Shown piece by piece: positions 11,788-22,680 of a stretch of DNA of 64,000 bases; the first letter of the stretch is position 1; every line of letters begins with the position of its first letter. The position numbers were made by a program, and so were the translations under genes. The notes beneath the pieces were generated by a model that ran no database searches, had not been told where the DNA came from, and worked only from the letters and a program-made list of their open reading frames with translations. This DNA comes from Cucumis sativus (taxonomy: Eukaryota; Streptophyta; Magnoliopsida; Cucurbitales; Cucurbitaceae): assembly GCF_000004075.3 (NCBI RefSeq), contig NC_026656.2:1860001-1924000 (forward strand). Direction: 5' to 3'.

Positions 11788-14700
11788 CTACGATTCCATC
11801 GCCTTCATAAGAAATGCCGTTTCTAAAGCTGATTCTTTACAGTGCAAATACCTGTTTTCCTCCACTATGTCTATTGTTAAATTGAGAATTACCGGACGTT
11901 TTGGATCATAAATACTATAATCCCGCACTCGAGCAATCCATTTCGCGGCTTCCCATACCCCAAATCTGTGCAACACAAACAAAAAGATTGAACATCGCAT
12001 TATGACTAGACTATGACCAATAAAACTAGATGAGTATATGATACGATCGGAAAAGAAAAATGAATACAAGCTGAAATATGATATGTTAATACAAGTTCTA
12101 ATACAATTAGTTCAGCCAAGTGCAATATCCTGAACGCTTGTACAAACCAATTTTCTTCTCTAAGTAAGAAACATGGACAAGGAAGCAACTATGACATATT
12201 CAAGCATAGGAACTTAGACTAGCAGCAGAAAAGACGATTACCTTGTATTAAAGGAAGAGGTAATCAAGACAGCAGGGTATGCGGCATCCTTCTGTATGTT
12301 ATCATAGGGAGAGTATCTGCGTATTGCATGAAAATCATCTTCATTTCCTGGGTATCCAAATTCTTCATAGTCAGCAGGAGTTAGTGGTATAATGGGATTA
12401 AGGAGTGTGCTTATTGGATCTAGAAATGGAACCTGGAACAAAATGGAAGAGTTAGTGAAACAAAATGAAATAAAGCTAAATTTGGTCATACTTTTCTTAA
12501 GGAAAATTCTTCTAAAACAAGCAGAGGAGGCAGGAAGAAGAAAATAAATTGATCGTAGTAAAAGAGTAGTCTTTATACAAGGGAATCCTTCCAACCAACT
12601 TAATAAGTAACATAAAATGCAACTAGTATGCAAAAAAATAAATGAAGAAAGAAAGAAAGAAGATGGAAGCATACTTTCAAAATAGCAGCTCGAAACAATT
12701 CTGGGCATTGATTGATAGCAGAGGCAACCAAAAGTCCTCCGGCGCTATAGCCCCAACCAGCAAGCTTGTCCTCATTTACAATCTGTCTTTCAGCAAGGAA
12801 CTTCGCACATGAAATATAATCTTGAACTGAATTGAACTTTTTTATACGCCTACCATCTTGATGCCACTTCTTACCCCCTCCACCTCCACCTCTGGAAGCA
12901 AAGCATCAACGTATATTTCAGGGCCAAACAACAGGAAATGACATGTCAAATTCGAGATAAAGAAGTTTTGATGGAAGTACAAATGCTTACAAACCTAACA
13001 TCAGCATATGCAATTACCCAACCACGATCAAGAAGGCTTTTTAACTCACTACGCCACCGTTTGTCAAGTAGCTCACCATAAGCTCCATGTACATGAAGTA
13101 ATCCAGGGTTTTCGTTTTCTTTTTTACACTTATAAGAGTATACGACGGTTAAAGGAACCAAGACTCCATCATCTGATGAGACATTGTAGTGTTCACAAGC
13201 ATAGTATTCAGAAAGGCTGTTCCACATCTGTTCATCAAAGTTGGCTTCACCCACAGAGTTCTCCAACGCATTAGATATTTCTCTTGATCCTCCAGCAGAA
13301 GAAGTTGTTCCATATAGAATTCGTGTTCTTTCATGAAGAATGCTTTGCTGCTGGATGATATTCCATTTCCCATCTGATAGGTTATAATCAACCACGGCAT
13401 CAGGCATCTGTTTGAAATATAAATAAACATTAACGGACAGCACATGGTCAGACAGACATCTGCCTGAAGTCTAATTAGGTTAGGTTCTTAGAATCACTAC
13501 ATTCCAAAGGATAAGTTGCTAAGCCAGCGCTAACATGGGTAAACATCTTTTGTATGCCTTACAATATGGCCTATTTCTGTATATCCTTAGATAGTTCATT
13601 TGACCAATGAAATTATTTCTTGTCCAAAAAAGTATTCATCATAAATATGTGCCACAACCACCGGACAGTTATAGGCAACACTATTCGCAAAAACAATTTT
13701 AAGAATAAATGACCGGCAGAAATTCACATACCACAGGCGACGAAATAGTAAATCGCATCGTCGATGAATAAAAGTCATAATTCGGTCCCGAGGAAATCTG
13801 AGATACATGCTTCGGAAGAGGCAGATATTGTAGTTCAAGTTCTTTGAGACTGATCGGTCCCTGGCACATCGAAAGTGACAGATGAAGGAATAAGTAATGG
13901 TAGTCAAGGTCTAGCTTAATTATACGATAACTGTAGCTGCTTATTGTATGCAACAGGATCCATAGATGGTCCTAAGTCCTACAGTTCCAGAAATCAGACC
14001 TTTCCACCAACAGGCAAGGGTAGACGAACAGCACAGAGGCTAAATTTCCTGCCTTCCCTAAGTATAAGCACCAAATGTGTGTGACAGAAATCAACATCCA
14101 CGATTACAAAGTCGGGGTCATCAACAAACACATGCTGCACTACATCAGAAAATTGGTTGCTTAAGAAAATGTTTTGGACTAAGAATTGCCAAGACAGATA
14201 AAAGAAAAACCACATTCATTGTACTGTTGAAGTTTTTGGGTCATTCGGAGTAACGGGGTCAATAAGGAAAACAAGTCCCAATGAACAAAACCAACCTCCC
14301 ATGTTCTTAAGGTAGAGTCAACCTTAAGGGGGCTTCGAAGAAGATAATGAGAATCAACGCGTTCATGACCTTTACTAGCATCCGTAAACAAATAAAGATC
14401 TCCAAGATGATGTTCCACTATGCAATGGGCCAATTCTTCACACTCCCAAATTAACTTCATACCCGATAATGGATCAGCAGCATCAATCAGAAAGACCTGA
14501 AATGTGAGGCAACAAAAATATAATTTCAACTGACCTAAGTACAAACTAAGAAGTTCTTCAGATATCATACTTACCTTGGAAGATGTAGGAGAGAACCGAT
14601 TAACAGTAACAAAACGAAAGTCTTTCGTGTGTCGAATGTAAACATGAACATCGTCATCTTTTTCTTCAAGAAGCAAAGTATCTTCATCGATTGATCCAAT

Positions 14701-16120
14701 CGTGCTACAATACAATCTAAAGAAAACAAAATACAGGAACAAGCACATTCCATCTCAACTTCACAGCCATATTCAACATGGAAGGAGTAAAAACACAAAT
14801 AAGGAGGAACTGTGCATAGAAACTAATGTACCAACCTACATGGTCTTTTATTTTGATCAGTGACAACGTAGAGCAATGACTGACCACCTTTGGCCCATGC
14901 CAAATTAGAAACTCGATCGACTTGAGGCTTACTACATAAAGAACCAGAACTCAAATTCTTTACAGATAATCTGAAGTAGTCATTGTCCTTGTCATACATA
15001 GTATATGCAAGAAACCGATGATCTGGAGACACTTCTGATAGTTCCTCATACGCATAACCTACCATAATAATTAAGGGGATGAGATTTAACATGTTCCAAA
15101 CACAAAGGGGAGAGTAAAAGATGACCAGCAGGGGAAAAAAATCAGAAATCCAAGCTCTTTTGCTTGCAGACAATTGCTTCATTTTATGAGATTAAAAAAA
15201 AAAAATTGTGCTGCAGTAAGAAGTAGAAATCTCTTATTCCCCATGAACTAGCCTAATAGTAATTTTGAGATATACACCATTGAAAGAGGCACTTTTAATC
15301 GTTTGGAAAAAAAAAGATTGAAACGTAGTTTTAATGGATAAAGATAATCTATCTTGAATTCGCTCTTCGTTTTTTAAAAAGATAATCCTAAGTCCCCATA
15401 AAAGAAAATTTTGAACCAAAGGAGAAAAAGAATAGCACAAAAAAAAAATGTAAGAACAACCTCCGAATCTCTCAGCTTCTTGATTATAATCAATCAACTT
15501 CTGCTCAATTTTCTGGCCAGAAACATAATCAAATCCAGCAGAAGGAGATTTGTTGGAAATGAACTCTTCATGTAAGCTCGCTAATCTGCGGCAGAGAACA
15601 GGATATTGCTTTCCTTCTTCAACTCTTCGATAATACAACCTGCGGCGATTGACATTCGCCTTCAAAGAGATCAACAGTAGTTGAGGTAAAGAAATCGATT
15701 CTTAACGGCATACATTAACAATAACATAAAGAGTTCACAATCACAAAAACCCTACCAAGGTCCCCAGCGAAGTGGAGGAGTTGAGAGTTCGAAAGCCAAG
15801 CGAGAAGCCATTTCAGACTGAAGCTTACTCTGTAGGCGTTCTGTCCCGCCCATTACAGCCTCCGTATACTTCTCCTCCTGCTCCATGTAAACGTCCATAT
15901 GGCGCATCGCTACCTTGTCGTTCAAGCTTGACATCCAACTGTAAGGATCCTCCCAAGTTATCTCGTGCAATGTGAAGCTCTGTGGCTTTTTTGGAGGCTT
16001 CGGCGGCGCCGGCGGTGCTGGCGGCTGCGGTGTCTTTGGTACTTTGTAGTGGAGGCATCGCCCGAAATCGCCGTGAAGATGAGTGCGGCGGTGACGGAGG
16101 ACTGCGCGAAGTCGGTTCAT
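11788..16120 (-). CDS. Oligopeptidase B-like S9A (prolyl oligopeptidase family) protein, probably not catalytic
   Basis: Eleven exons on the minus strand: 15756-16120, 15461-15639, 15058-14836, 14575-14704, 14296-14496, 14000-14134, 13732-13860, 12995-13407, 12675-12891, 12242-12432, 11788-11965 (2361 nt, 786 aa, frame closed). The N-terminus is Arg-rich and nearly free of acidic residues, then a Pro/Lys stretch: likely organellar targeting, more mitochondrial than plastid in style. Next comes the S9 entry helix (EDPYSWM), a beta-propeller (for example EVSPDHRFLAYTMYDKDND) and an alpha/beta-hydrolase domain (LLHVHGAYGELLD, then GWGYSAGG with Ser about 641). The usual triad Asp position reads TSSFNTRFGVWEAAKW (Asn about 726) and the usual GH(G)xxxGR loop reads DIVEENRY, so Asp and His seem absent. 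The start at 16120 was chosen over an upstream in-frame Met at 16306, which adds a hydrophobic stretch from AT-rich DNA. Confidence 0.88.
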
Positions 16121-18600
16121 TGCCGGAGAAATGATAGTAGAGGGAGTCGGGGCAGAGTTTTTGCAACTATTGCCCTTTACCGGTTCTGGTCGGTTCAGTT
16201 CGGTTTGATTACAGTAAACCACAATGCAATCTACAAATTTAATTCCATTTTTTAAAATGAATAACGAGACAAATAAATTTAGGAATAGGAATACTTTAAT
16301 TATCAAACATACTCTATATTTTTCAAATTTAACTCTATCAGTAATTATTCTATTTTATATTTTAGAATTCATATATATATTCTTTCAATATTTTGGTTTT
16401 GATTGTGATCTCTTTATTTTCACAATTCATTTTCATACTTGAACTTGTTAAAACGTGATTATTTTAGGGTTTAGGGTATTAAATGAAATTAAGTATATTA
16501 TTTAACCGATATAGATTTTAAAATTTCGCCATTAATTATTTTCTAAAACAATTTAATGACATAATAAACAACATACAGTAAGAGATTGTTATTTTTAAAC
16601 TATATGTTTGTTGTTACGATTATTACAAAGTATACATTAGGTACATGACACAAAATTATTTATGTCTACAACCCACATAATACATATGTGATACCCATGA
16701 CTTGATATGCTTCTGATACATTATTATTTTACACTACTGATATCCACTTTGATATACACATGATATAGAATGACATACACTTGGTATACAATTGAGTTGA
16801 ACTTGTACTTCTCTCGTGGAAAATGTGTTTACATGCTTACAATTCTCTTTAACTCAATATGTCACCCATTACAATTTGTCGTATAAAATTTAATTTGATA
16901 AAGTGTATTAATAACTTAAAGTTTGTGATTGGAACCCTCTATCTGCCCTTAGAAAATATATAAAAACAAAAACAAACAATATCATACCATTCTATAGATA
17001 TTTCAAATGCTTTTGAGTTTGCAATAAATTTTTTAATTAAAAAACAAAAGGAAAAAAAAAAACTTCCCAAAACTTATATTGTCAGCGCCTATCGAGCCTC
17101 ATGGGCCTTGGCCCAATTTCTTCCACATTGAAAGCCGATGAAAAGTCTCTGTGGGCTAAGTTTGATTTCTTTTCAACGATTCAATGGAAAATTTTCATAT
17201 AGGAGTATTTAAATCATTAAATACTTATACAAATTAATTATTAACAAATCTCCAAAGAGAAAGCACTTGCATATGTAATCGTAAGTTTTGTTAGTGTCAC
17301 ATTATAAAGTAAGGTTGTATGTATAAGTTCAGGCTTCAACGACTCACTTGCTAGTACACACTTCTTATAAATTATAAATCTTCATTAATCAACATATATA
17401 AAGTTGCATGTGCATTGAATAACTATTCTACCCATCAAGATATATGTACTAACCAAGCGGGTTTGAAATGTCAAGGTTGGAATTTTATGTAAATATCGAA
17501 TTGATATAACTTCATTGTTTGGAAAGTGTTATGGTTAGTTAATTAAGCGTTGATTATGACCTATAACTAGACTATGATAGACTATTTTCAATCATCATTT
17601 ATCTAATATAAGACAACATTCATGTTCTGCATATTGCAAGATCTTAGAACATAACATCTAAGTAAATAAAAATCTTGAGTTAAAAAAAATGGAAATTATA
17701 TAAAAAATAGAACATTGAAGATGCTACTACATCATATTGGTACACGAACTATATATTTGCGTATGAAACGACTATATAATCACGTGCAATGAAGACCATA
17801 AAATTAGAAGGAGAAAAAAAAAACTTGAACTGAACCAAGCGGTTAATTACTAGAAATAGAGAAAAAAACGAGAAATTTTCTCAATTGGAATTTTGGGGCC
17901 ATAATGCGTGCTAACAAGACCTAATAAATACAAACACGATGCGATTAAGACATGCATTCCATTTTTTAAAATTAAACGTTTCAAATGTTCTTCTATGTTT
18001 ATTGTACTCAAACAACAAGTTTTGAAAACTAAAAAAACACACGCACACGCACAAAACTTTAATTATCTTACTTATAATTGAATTATATTACAAAGAATGT
18101 CTAATTATAAAAGAACGTATAGGGAGACGATTTTACCGATTAAAAGTCTAAATCAATTCACGTATAAAAATTAGAAATTTAATCGATACAAATTACAAAT
18201 ATTACGTGATATTTTTCAAACGAAATATAATCATTCCACTTACCATATTCCATGGTTTAGATTAATACAATATAATCATCCATGAAAAGTGTTTAACGAT
18301 ATAATCCTCGATGTTCCATGAATTTAAATGAATATTTTCAACGATAAAACATCAACAGCAACAAAAATGTAAAGATCTCAATTTTTCGATCATACGTATA
18401 CAACAAAAATATCGACATGTCAATTAAAACGGGAAAATAAGAAAGAGTGGGAAAGGGTATAGAAAAGATAATTAGCAAAACCCAATGACTATGTTGGAGG
18501 CAATGCAGCAGAGCTACGTGGAAAACAGACATCCATTTAATTTAAATAATTATATCTCTCTTTTTTTATTTATTGTACTATGAAAATTAAACAAACGGAA
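16121..18600. other. AT-rich intergenic DNA upstream of the S9 gene
   Basis: Contains the S9 gene promoter (first few hundred bases), two tandem TTTAGGG telomere-type units at 16463-16476, and at about 16625-16800 a loose set of repeated TGATA(C/T)AC and GATATACAC words that looks like degenerate satellite-like sequence. No supported gene. Confidence 0.5.
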
Positions 18601-18635
18601 TTAAGCATAAATAAACAACTGATAAAATCCCCCAA

Positions 18636-18699
18636 TGGTGACCAAATCTATATCAACCAAAGATCATGATTGGTCACCACCCAACAAATTTTATAAATA
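18636..18699 (+). promoter_or_regulatory. Orphan promoter-like block: inverted repeat plus TATA box
   Basis: TGGTGACCAA at 18636-18645 and its exact reverse complement at 18670-18679 flank 24 bp. About 12 bp further lies TATAAATAC (18691-18699). The arrangement resembles a plant core promoter, but no ORF of note follows on the plus strand. Transcription is not shown. Confidence 0.3.
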
Positions 18700-18750
18700 C
18701 TCAAATCAGTTTCTTCAAGACTGACATTGACGGGAAATTTCAAACTATAA

Positions 18751-20049
18751 TAATATATTCTTATTAAAAATCAAATCTCATACTATACCTTATTTATTAT
18801 ATATTTGTCGCAATTAATTATACTTCTTTTAAGTACATGTGACAAAATCAATGTATGGATTAAATCGAATACTTATTATTAATTATAACATGAGTTTACA
18901 GATTCCTATGCCAAAAAAAAAAAAAATTATGGTTTTTCTCTATTCTCAACTTTTTATAGAATCAAAAAACCCTTTTTCCCCAAACAAGTTTGGATTATTT
19001 TTTTTCTTCTTTTCTTCAAAGTTACAAACAAGTTTGGGGTTCCTCTATACAAAATTAAGAATCAAGGGTTTTGCCTTTTATTTGGTAGACAATGAGAGAG
19101 ATGGTTGAAGGGTATTTTGGTAATATGGTCTCGTGTTCCCTCGTTTCTTCATATTTTGACTAAACTTACTCTCATATACGTATGTTTTGTCAAATCACTG
19201 TACACTAGTTCAATTTTACTTGTCACGAAAAACATTTAAAGTAATAGTACCGTTTGTGAATTTCATTAACCTTATGTTTTTGTTTTTCAACTTTAATGTA
19301 ATATTGAGTTAAAGTTACGATATTTTGAACTAAAGTTCAAGAATTAATTAATTATCACCGTGGTTATTAAACTATTATTTAAAATTATTTAATTTTGTCA
19401 ATTTTAATATATTTTTAAAATGCCAATTTACATTTGTTACACTCCATTATTTTGATTCTTATTTGATTTTTTAAAAATGCAAATTTAAAAAAAAAAAATT
19501 AACACAAAGCAAAATAAACACTTTCAATAAATAATTAAATGAATTTGAGATACAATAGTTTTAGAATATGCAAATTTTTTTAGAGGTTAAAATATAATAG
19601 AAGGTAGATTGATTTTGTCCCATAAATTTTATTTTACCAATAAAATATATAGAATGCGAGAATCAAATATTTTTCATCGAAGTTGATAATATAAATTTAT
19701 TTTTGAATAAGTTACTCAACCTTTAATAGAGTTAATTATCACTTTAGTTCACACTCAATAAAATATACTATTTAAATACTCTCTTGTATGAGATAAGTTG
19801 GTGTTTTAGTGAAAGATTCACAAACTTGATTCTCAAAAGATTCATCGTATATTTATATATATATATGTTAAAATTTGTTTGTGTATATGTTTATTATGTA
19901 AGTGGGTGAATGAGAGGAATACAAACAAAAATAATAAAAGAATTGAAATGAGAAAAGGAAAAAAGAAAATAAGAATCTAAACCGTACAAGTAAATTAGAT
20001 ATGGGAAAAGTGAAATTAGGGTGATTAAAATTCTAAAAAAAGCAAATCT
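18751..20049. other. AT-rich intergenic DNA
   Basis: Long A and T runs and short TA repeats (around 19850). Short ORFs are low-complexity and are not supported as genes. Confidence 0.6.
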
Positions 20050-20640
20050 CGAGGAAATTAAATCCTAAAAATAGTAAAGGATGCAAAGACCAAAGATGGA
20101 AAACATCGCCTTGTCGGAAGGGAAGCATGAAGCGCACTAGTTAAGGACCGTAGGATGGGAGGGAATGAAGGGCTCCGAGACGTCCTACGTGGAAGAGAGG
20201 GATGGAGCGTCTCGGTTGCCGACAAGGAGTACATGGATCCACGTGGGATCACGAGGACCGTGGGGACCACATGGAAGCGCACGTGTCAACCACCGACGTC
20301 CCATCCAGTTGACCGTAGATTGCGGGATCTTTGTACGGACTCTTTTTTTCACCTTTTCCTTTTCTTCCCTTTTTATTATCTTTCTTTTCCCTCTCTTCTG
20401 TGTCCCCCCACCTCTTGCTCTTCCCCTCCATTTTCTTTCTTCTCTTTTATTTTATATCATTTTCTCTTCAACCTCACTTGAATTCAGTTCTTCTTTCCAA
20501 AATATTTCAAATTTGGTGTCTTACAGATGCTCCTCCTGCTTCTCAAAACGGGAGCACCATACATCTGTAATTCTTTCATAATTGGAAGTTGTGTTTCTGT
20601 TCTTCTTCAACTTTTAAAAATATCTAATAAATCTTCGTAA
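20050..20640 (+). promoter_or_regulatory. GC-richer island with ACGT motifs, pyrimidine tract and small ORF
   Basis: Against very AT-rich surroundings, 20090-20340 is GC-richer and holds several ACGT-core words: TACGTGG (20186), the palindrome CCACGTGG (20239-20246, a G-box), ACGTGTC (20281-20287, ABRE-like) and GACGTC-like words, plus a W-box-like TTGACC. A pyrimidine tract (about 20341-20470) follows, as in a plant 5' UTR. Then comes TTACAG before an ATG at 20527, opening a 37-residue ORF to 20640 that starts with a Leu run. It looks like a promoter plus leader of an unannotated transcript. I do not recognise a product. Confidence 0.4.
20523..20568 (+). other. Small hairpin-forming sequence
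   Basis: Arms ACAGAT (20523-20528) and ATCTGT (20563-20568), continued by GCTCC (20529-20533) and GGAGC (20551-20555), with a 7-nt bulge on the 3' side and a 17-nt loop. It overlaps the start of the 37-codon ORF. It is too short for a typical plant miRNA precursor. Confidence 0.35.
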
Positions 20641-20965
20641 GATCTTATGTCTAATAGAATCTACAAATTTTGAAAATTTTAATACTGTCTATTAGTTAAA
20701 GAGATTCTTTAAAGTTAAAAAAAAAAAGTATGTCTAGATAATAAATTTGTGATAAGCTTATAAACACAAAATTTATCAAATATTTAATTGGAGCAATCTA
20801 ATAAGATATAAAGTATACATATGCTAGTATTTTGCTATATATTCTCTTTATACAATACTGTTCATGAATTGATTATTATGCATTTTCCTAACGAAAAAAT
20901 TGAGTAGATAATTGAATTATTAACGATTATAATCATAATTTGAAAAGTATGATCTCAATTTACGT

Positions 20966-21055
20966 TGTTTATTGTCAAATTATAAAATAAAAAATTTAAA
21001 TATCATTAATTGATGTTTATTGTCAAATTATAAAATAAAAAATTTAAATATCATT
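20966..21055. repeat. Perfect 42-bp direct repeat, period 48
   Basis: Copies at 20966-21007 and 21014-21055 are identical by eye and are separated by AATTGA. The identity suggests a recent local duplication in AT-rich DNA. Confidence 0.85.
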
Positions 21056-21439
21056 TTGATCGATCAACAACCATATTAATAAAAATGTTATAGAAGTTGG
21101 TCAATGTAGACAACAAAAATGATTAAATTAACACCAGAATAGTATTATATGTCAAAAAAAGAAAATTGAAAAAGTATGAACTTTTTTATAATATGGTATA
21201 ACAAAATCACAACATATCAGAAAAAGAACCCTTTTTCAGGTAGGGGACTTTACATAAATAATATAATACATATAAAATAAAATTATTGAATATGAAAAAT
21301 TGGAGTTCCAAATTCCCACACGTAGTCATTTCATATCATTGCCTAAAAAGAACCAAACCTAAAGCTAAACCTAGAGTGGAGAATTATTTGGGTAAAAGAA
21401 AACCCTACTAAAATTAAAACCTTGTGTTTTTAACCATTG

Positions 21440-21510
21440 TAGCTCGGCTTAAGATTCTAACTCATCTCTCGACTTTCAAATAATAATTTGCGTCTTATCC
21501 ATTAAGTTTA
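21440..21510 (-). repeat. Possible SINE-like remnant
   Basis: On the minus strand a TGGATAAGACGC word (box A-like) is followed by GAGTTAGAATCTT (box B-like, related to GGTTCGAATCC). Divergent; no target duplication or tail seen. Confidence 0.25.
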
Positions 21511-22599
21511 TGTTTGAACTCACAAAAATAAAAAATTTATCAACTAAGATAGATTGGTGTAATTATAACACTGATGCATGTAATTAATTCGATATAAAAT
21601 TTATTATTACAACGATATGTTTATATAATTAACTGTATAACTTTGAATGATTTAGACCTAATTAACCATTTTGGTTTTTTATTTTGAAAATAAAACATAT
21701 TTTCTCTCCATACCTTACTTTAGTTTTTATATTTATTAAGCAAAATAGTTAATTATTAGCTAGATTTCAAAAATAAAAAAATATTTATATATTTTTTAAT
21801 AATCAAAATTTGACTTGATTTTTTAAAACATTTGTTAAATTTAGGGGGAGAATTTGTTAAAAGTCGATTTTTAAACTAAACTGCTATTGAACCGACTAAT
21901 ATCGATTTACTAAATGTTCAAACCGATTCCCACTATAAAGAAGTACAAAGAGATAATTGTTTGATAAATCAATTAGTTTAAGCCCTTTTAATTTTCTTTG
22001 ACGAAATCATCTTTCGATTCGTTAAGTTTTGGTTGTTCGAGTTGATTTTTCAATCCATGATTGTTCATACCAAGTAAAAATAGATAGCAGGGTGATTTGC
22101 ATAAACATTTGGAAAAAGTAAGGAAATTATGCTCTAAAAAAAGTAAGTTAGGAAAGAGTAAAAAATATGTAATAATTTGGACTTTTAAATATGATTCTGA
22201 AGATGGAAAATGCAAAGACTTTTGAACTTTAAAGTGTCATATCAGTCAAAAGGGGAAAGAGAAAACACATCTGATATGCTTCATTTATTACTTCCTATCA
22301 TATATAACTTTTATACTCCAAATTGGGGCTAACAAAAAATCATTCTAAAAACCAATCTTTTCTTTTGTTGTTGTTTTTTCTTTAATTTATAAAAAGTAAG
22401 GTTAATGACTTTTCTCATACCAACCCCTTTTTGTACTATTTTTAACTTGGACTAGTTTAATGCCACGATAAATAAAAATTAGAAACTCAATCGATAATTA
22501 GGGTTTTATTTCATTGACATACAGATTGTTAATATAAAAAATACCCTACTTTTATATTGGATTTTTTTTAGTTCTTCTACTCGAATGAAATATATTAGA

Positions 22600-22680
22600 C
22601 TCGTTATAGTTCAATTGGTTTAAACTTGTCTCTAGATAAAAAGTTAATATCCGAATCGTATTCGATACTAATTGTATTAT
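22600..22680 (+). repeat. Possible SINE-like remnant
   Basis: TAGTTCAATTGG (fits a Pol III box A) is followed after about 45 bp by a degenerate box B, ATCCGAATCG. It resembles tRNA-derived plant SINEs. Ends are not defined. Confidence 0.3.

Noticed and set aside
16121-16306. N-terminal extension of the S9 protein from an upstream Met
   Set aside because: The extension is hydrophobic and AT-rich in codon use, and the Met at 16120 starts a normal targeting-like sequence.
16625-16800. Satellite-like GATATACAC words
   Set aside because: Repeats are loose with no fixed period, so I mention them only within the intergenic entry and do not call an array. No CRISPR-like structure exists here.
20155-20581. 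ORFs across the GC-richer island
   Set aside because: Two overlapping frames of mixed composition running into a pyrimidine tract; no domain pattern. Read as promoter and leader.
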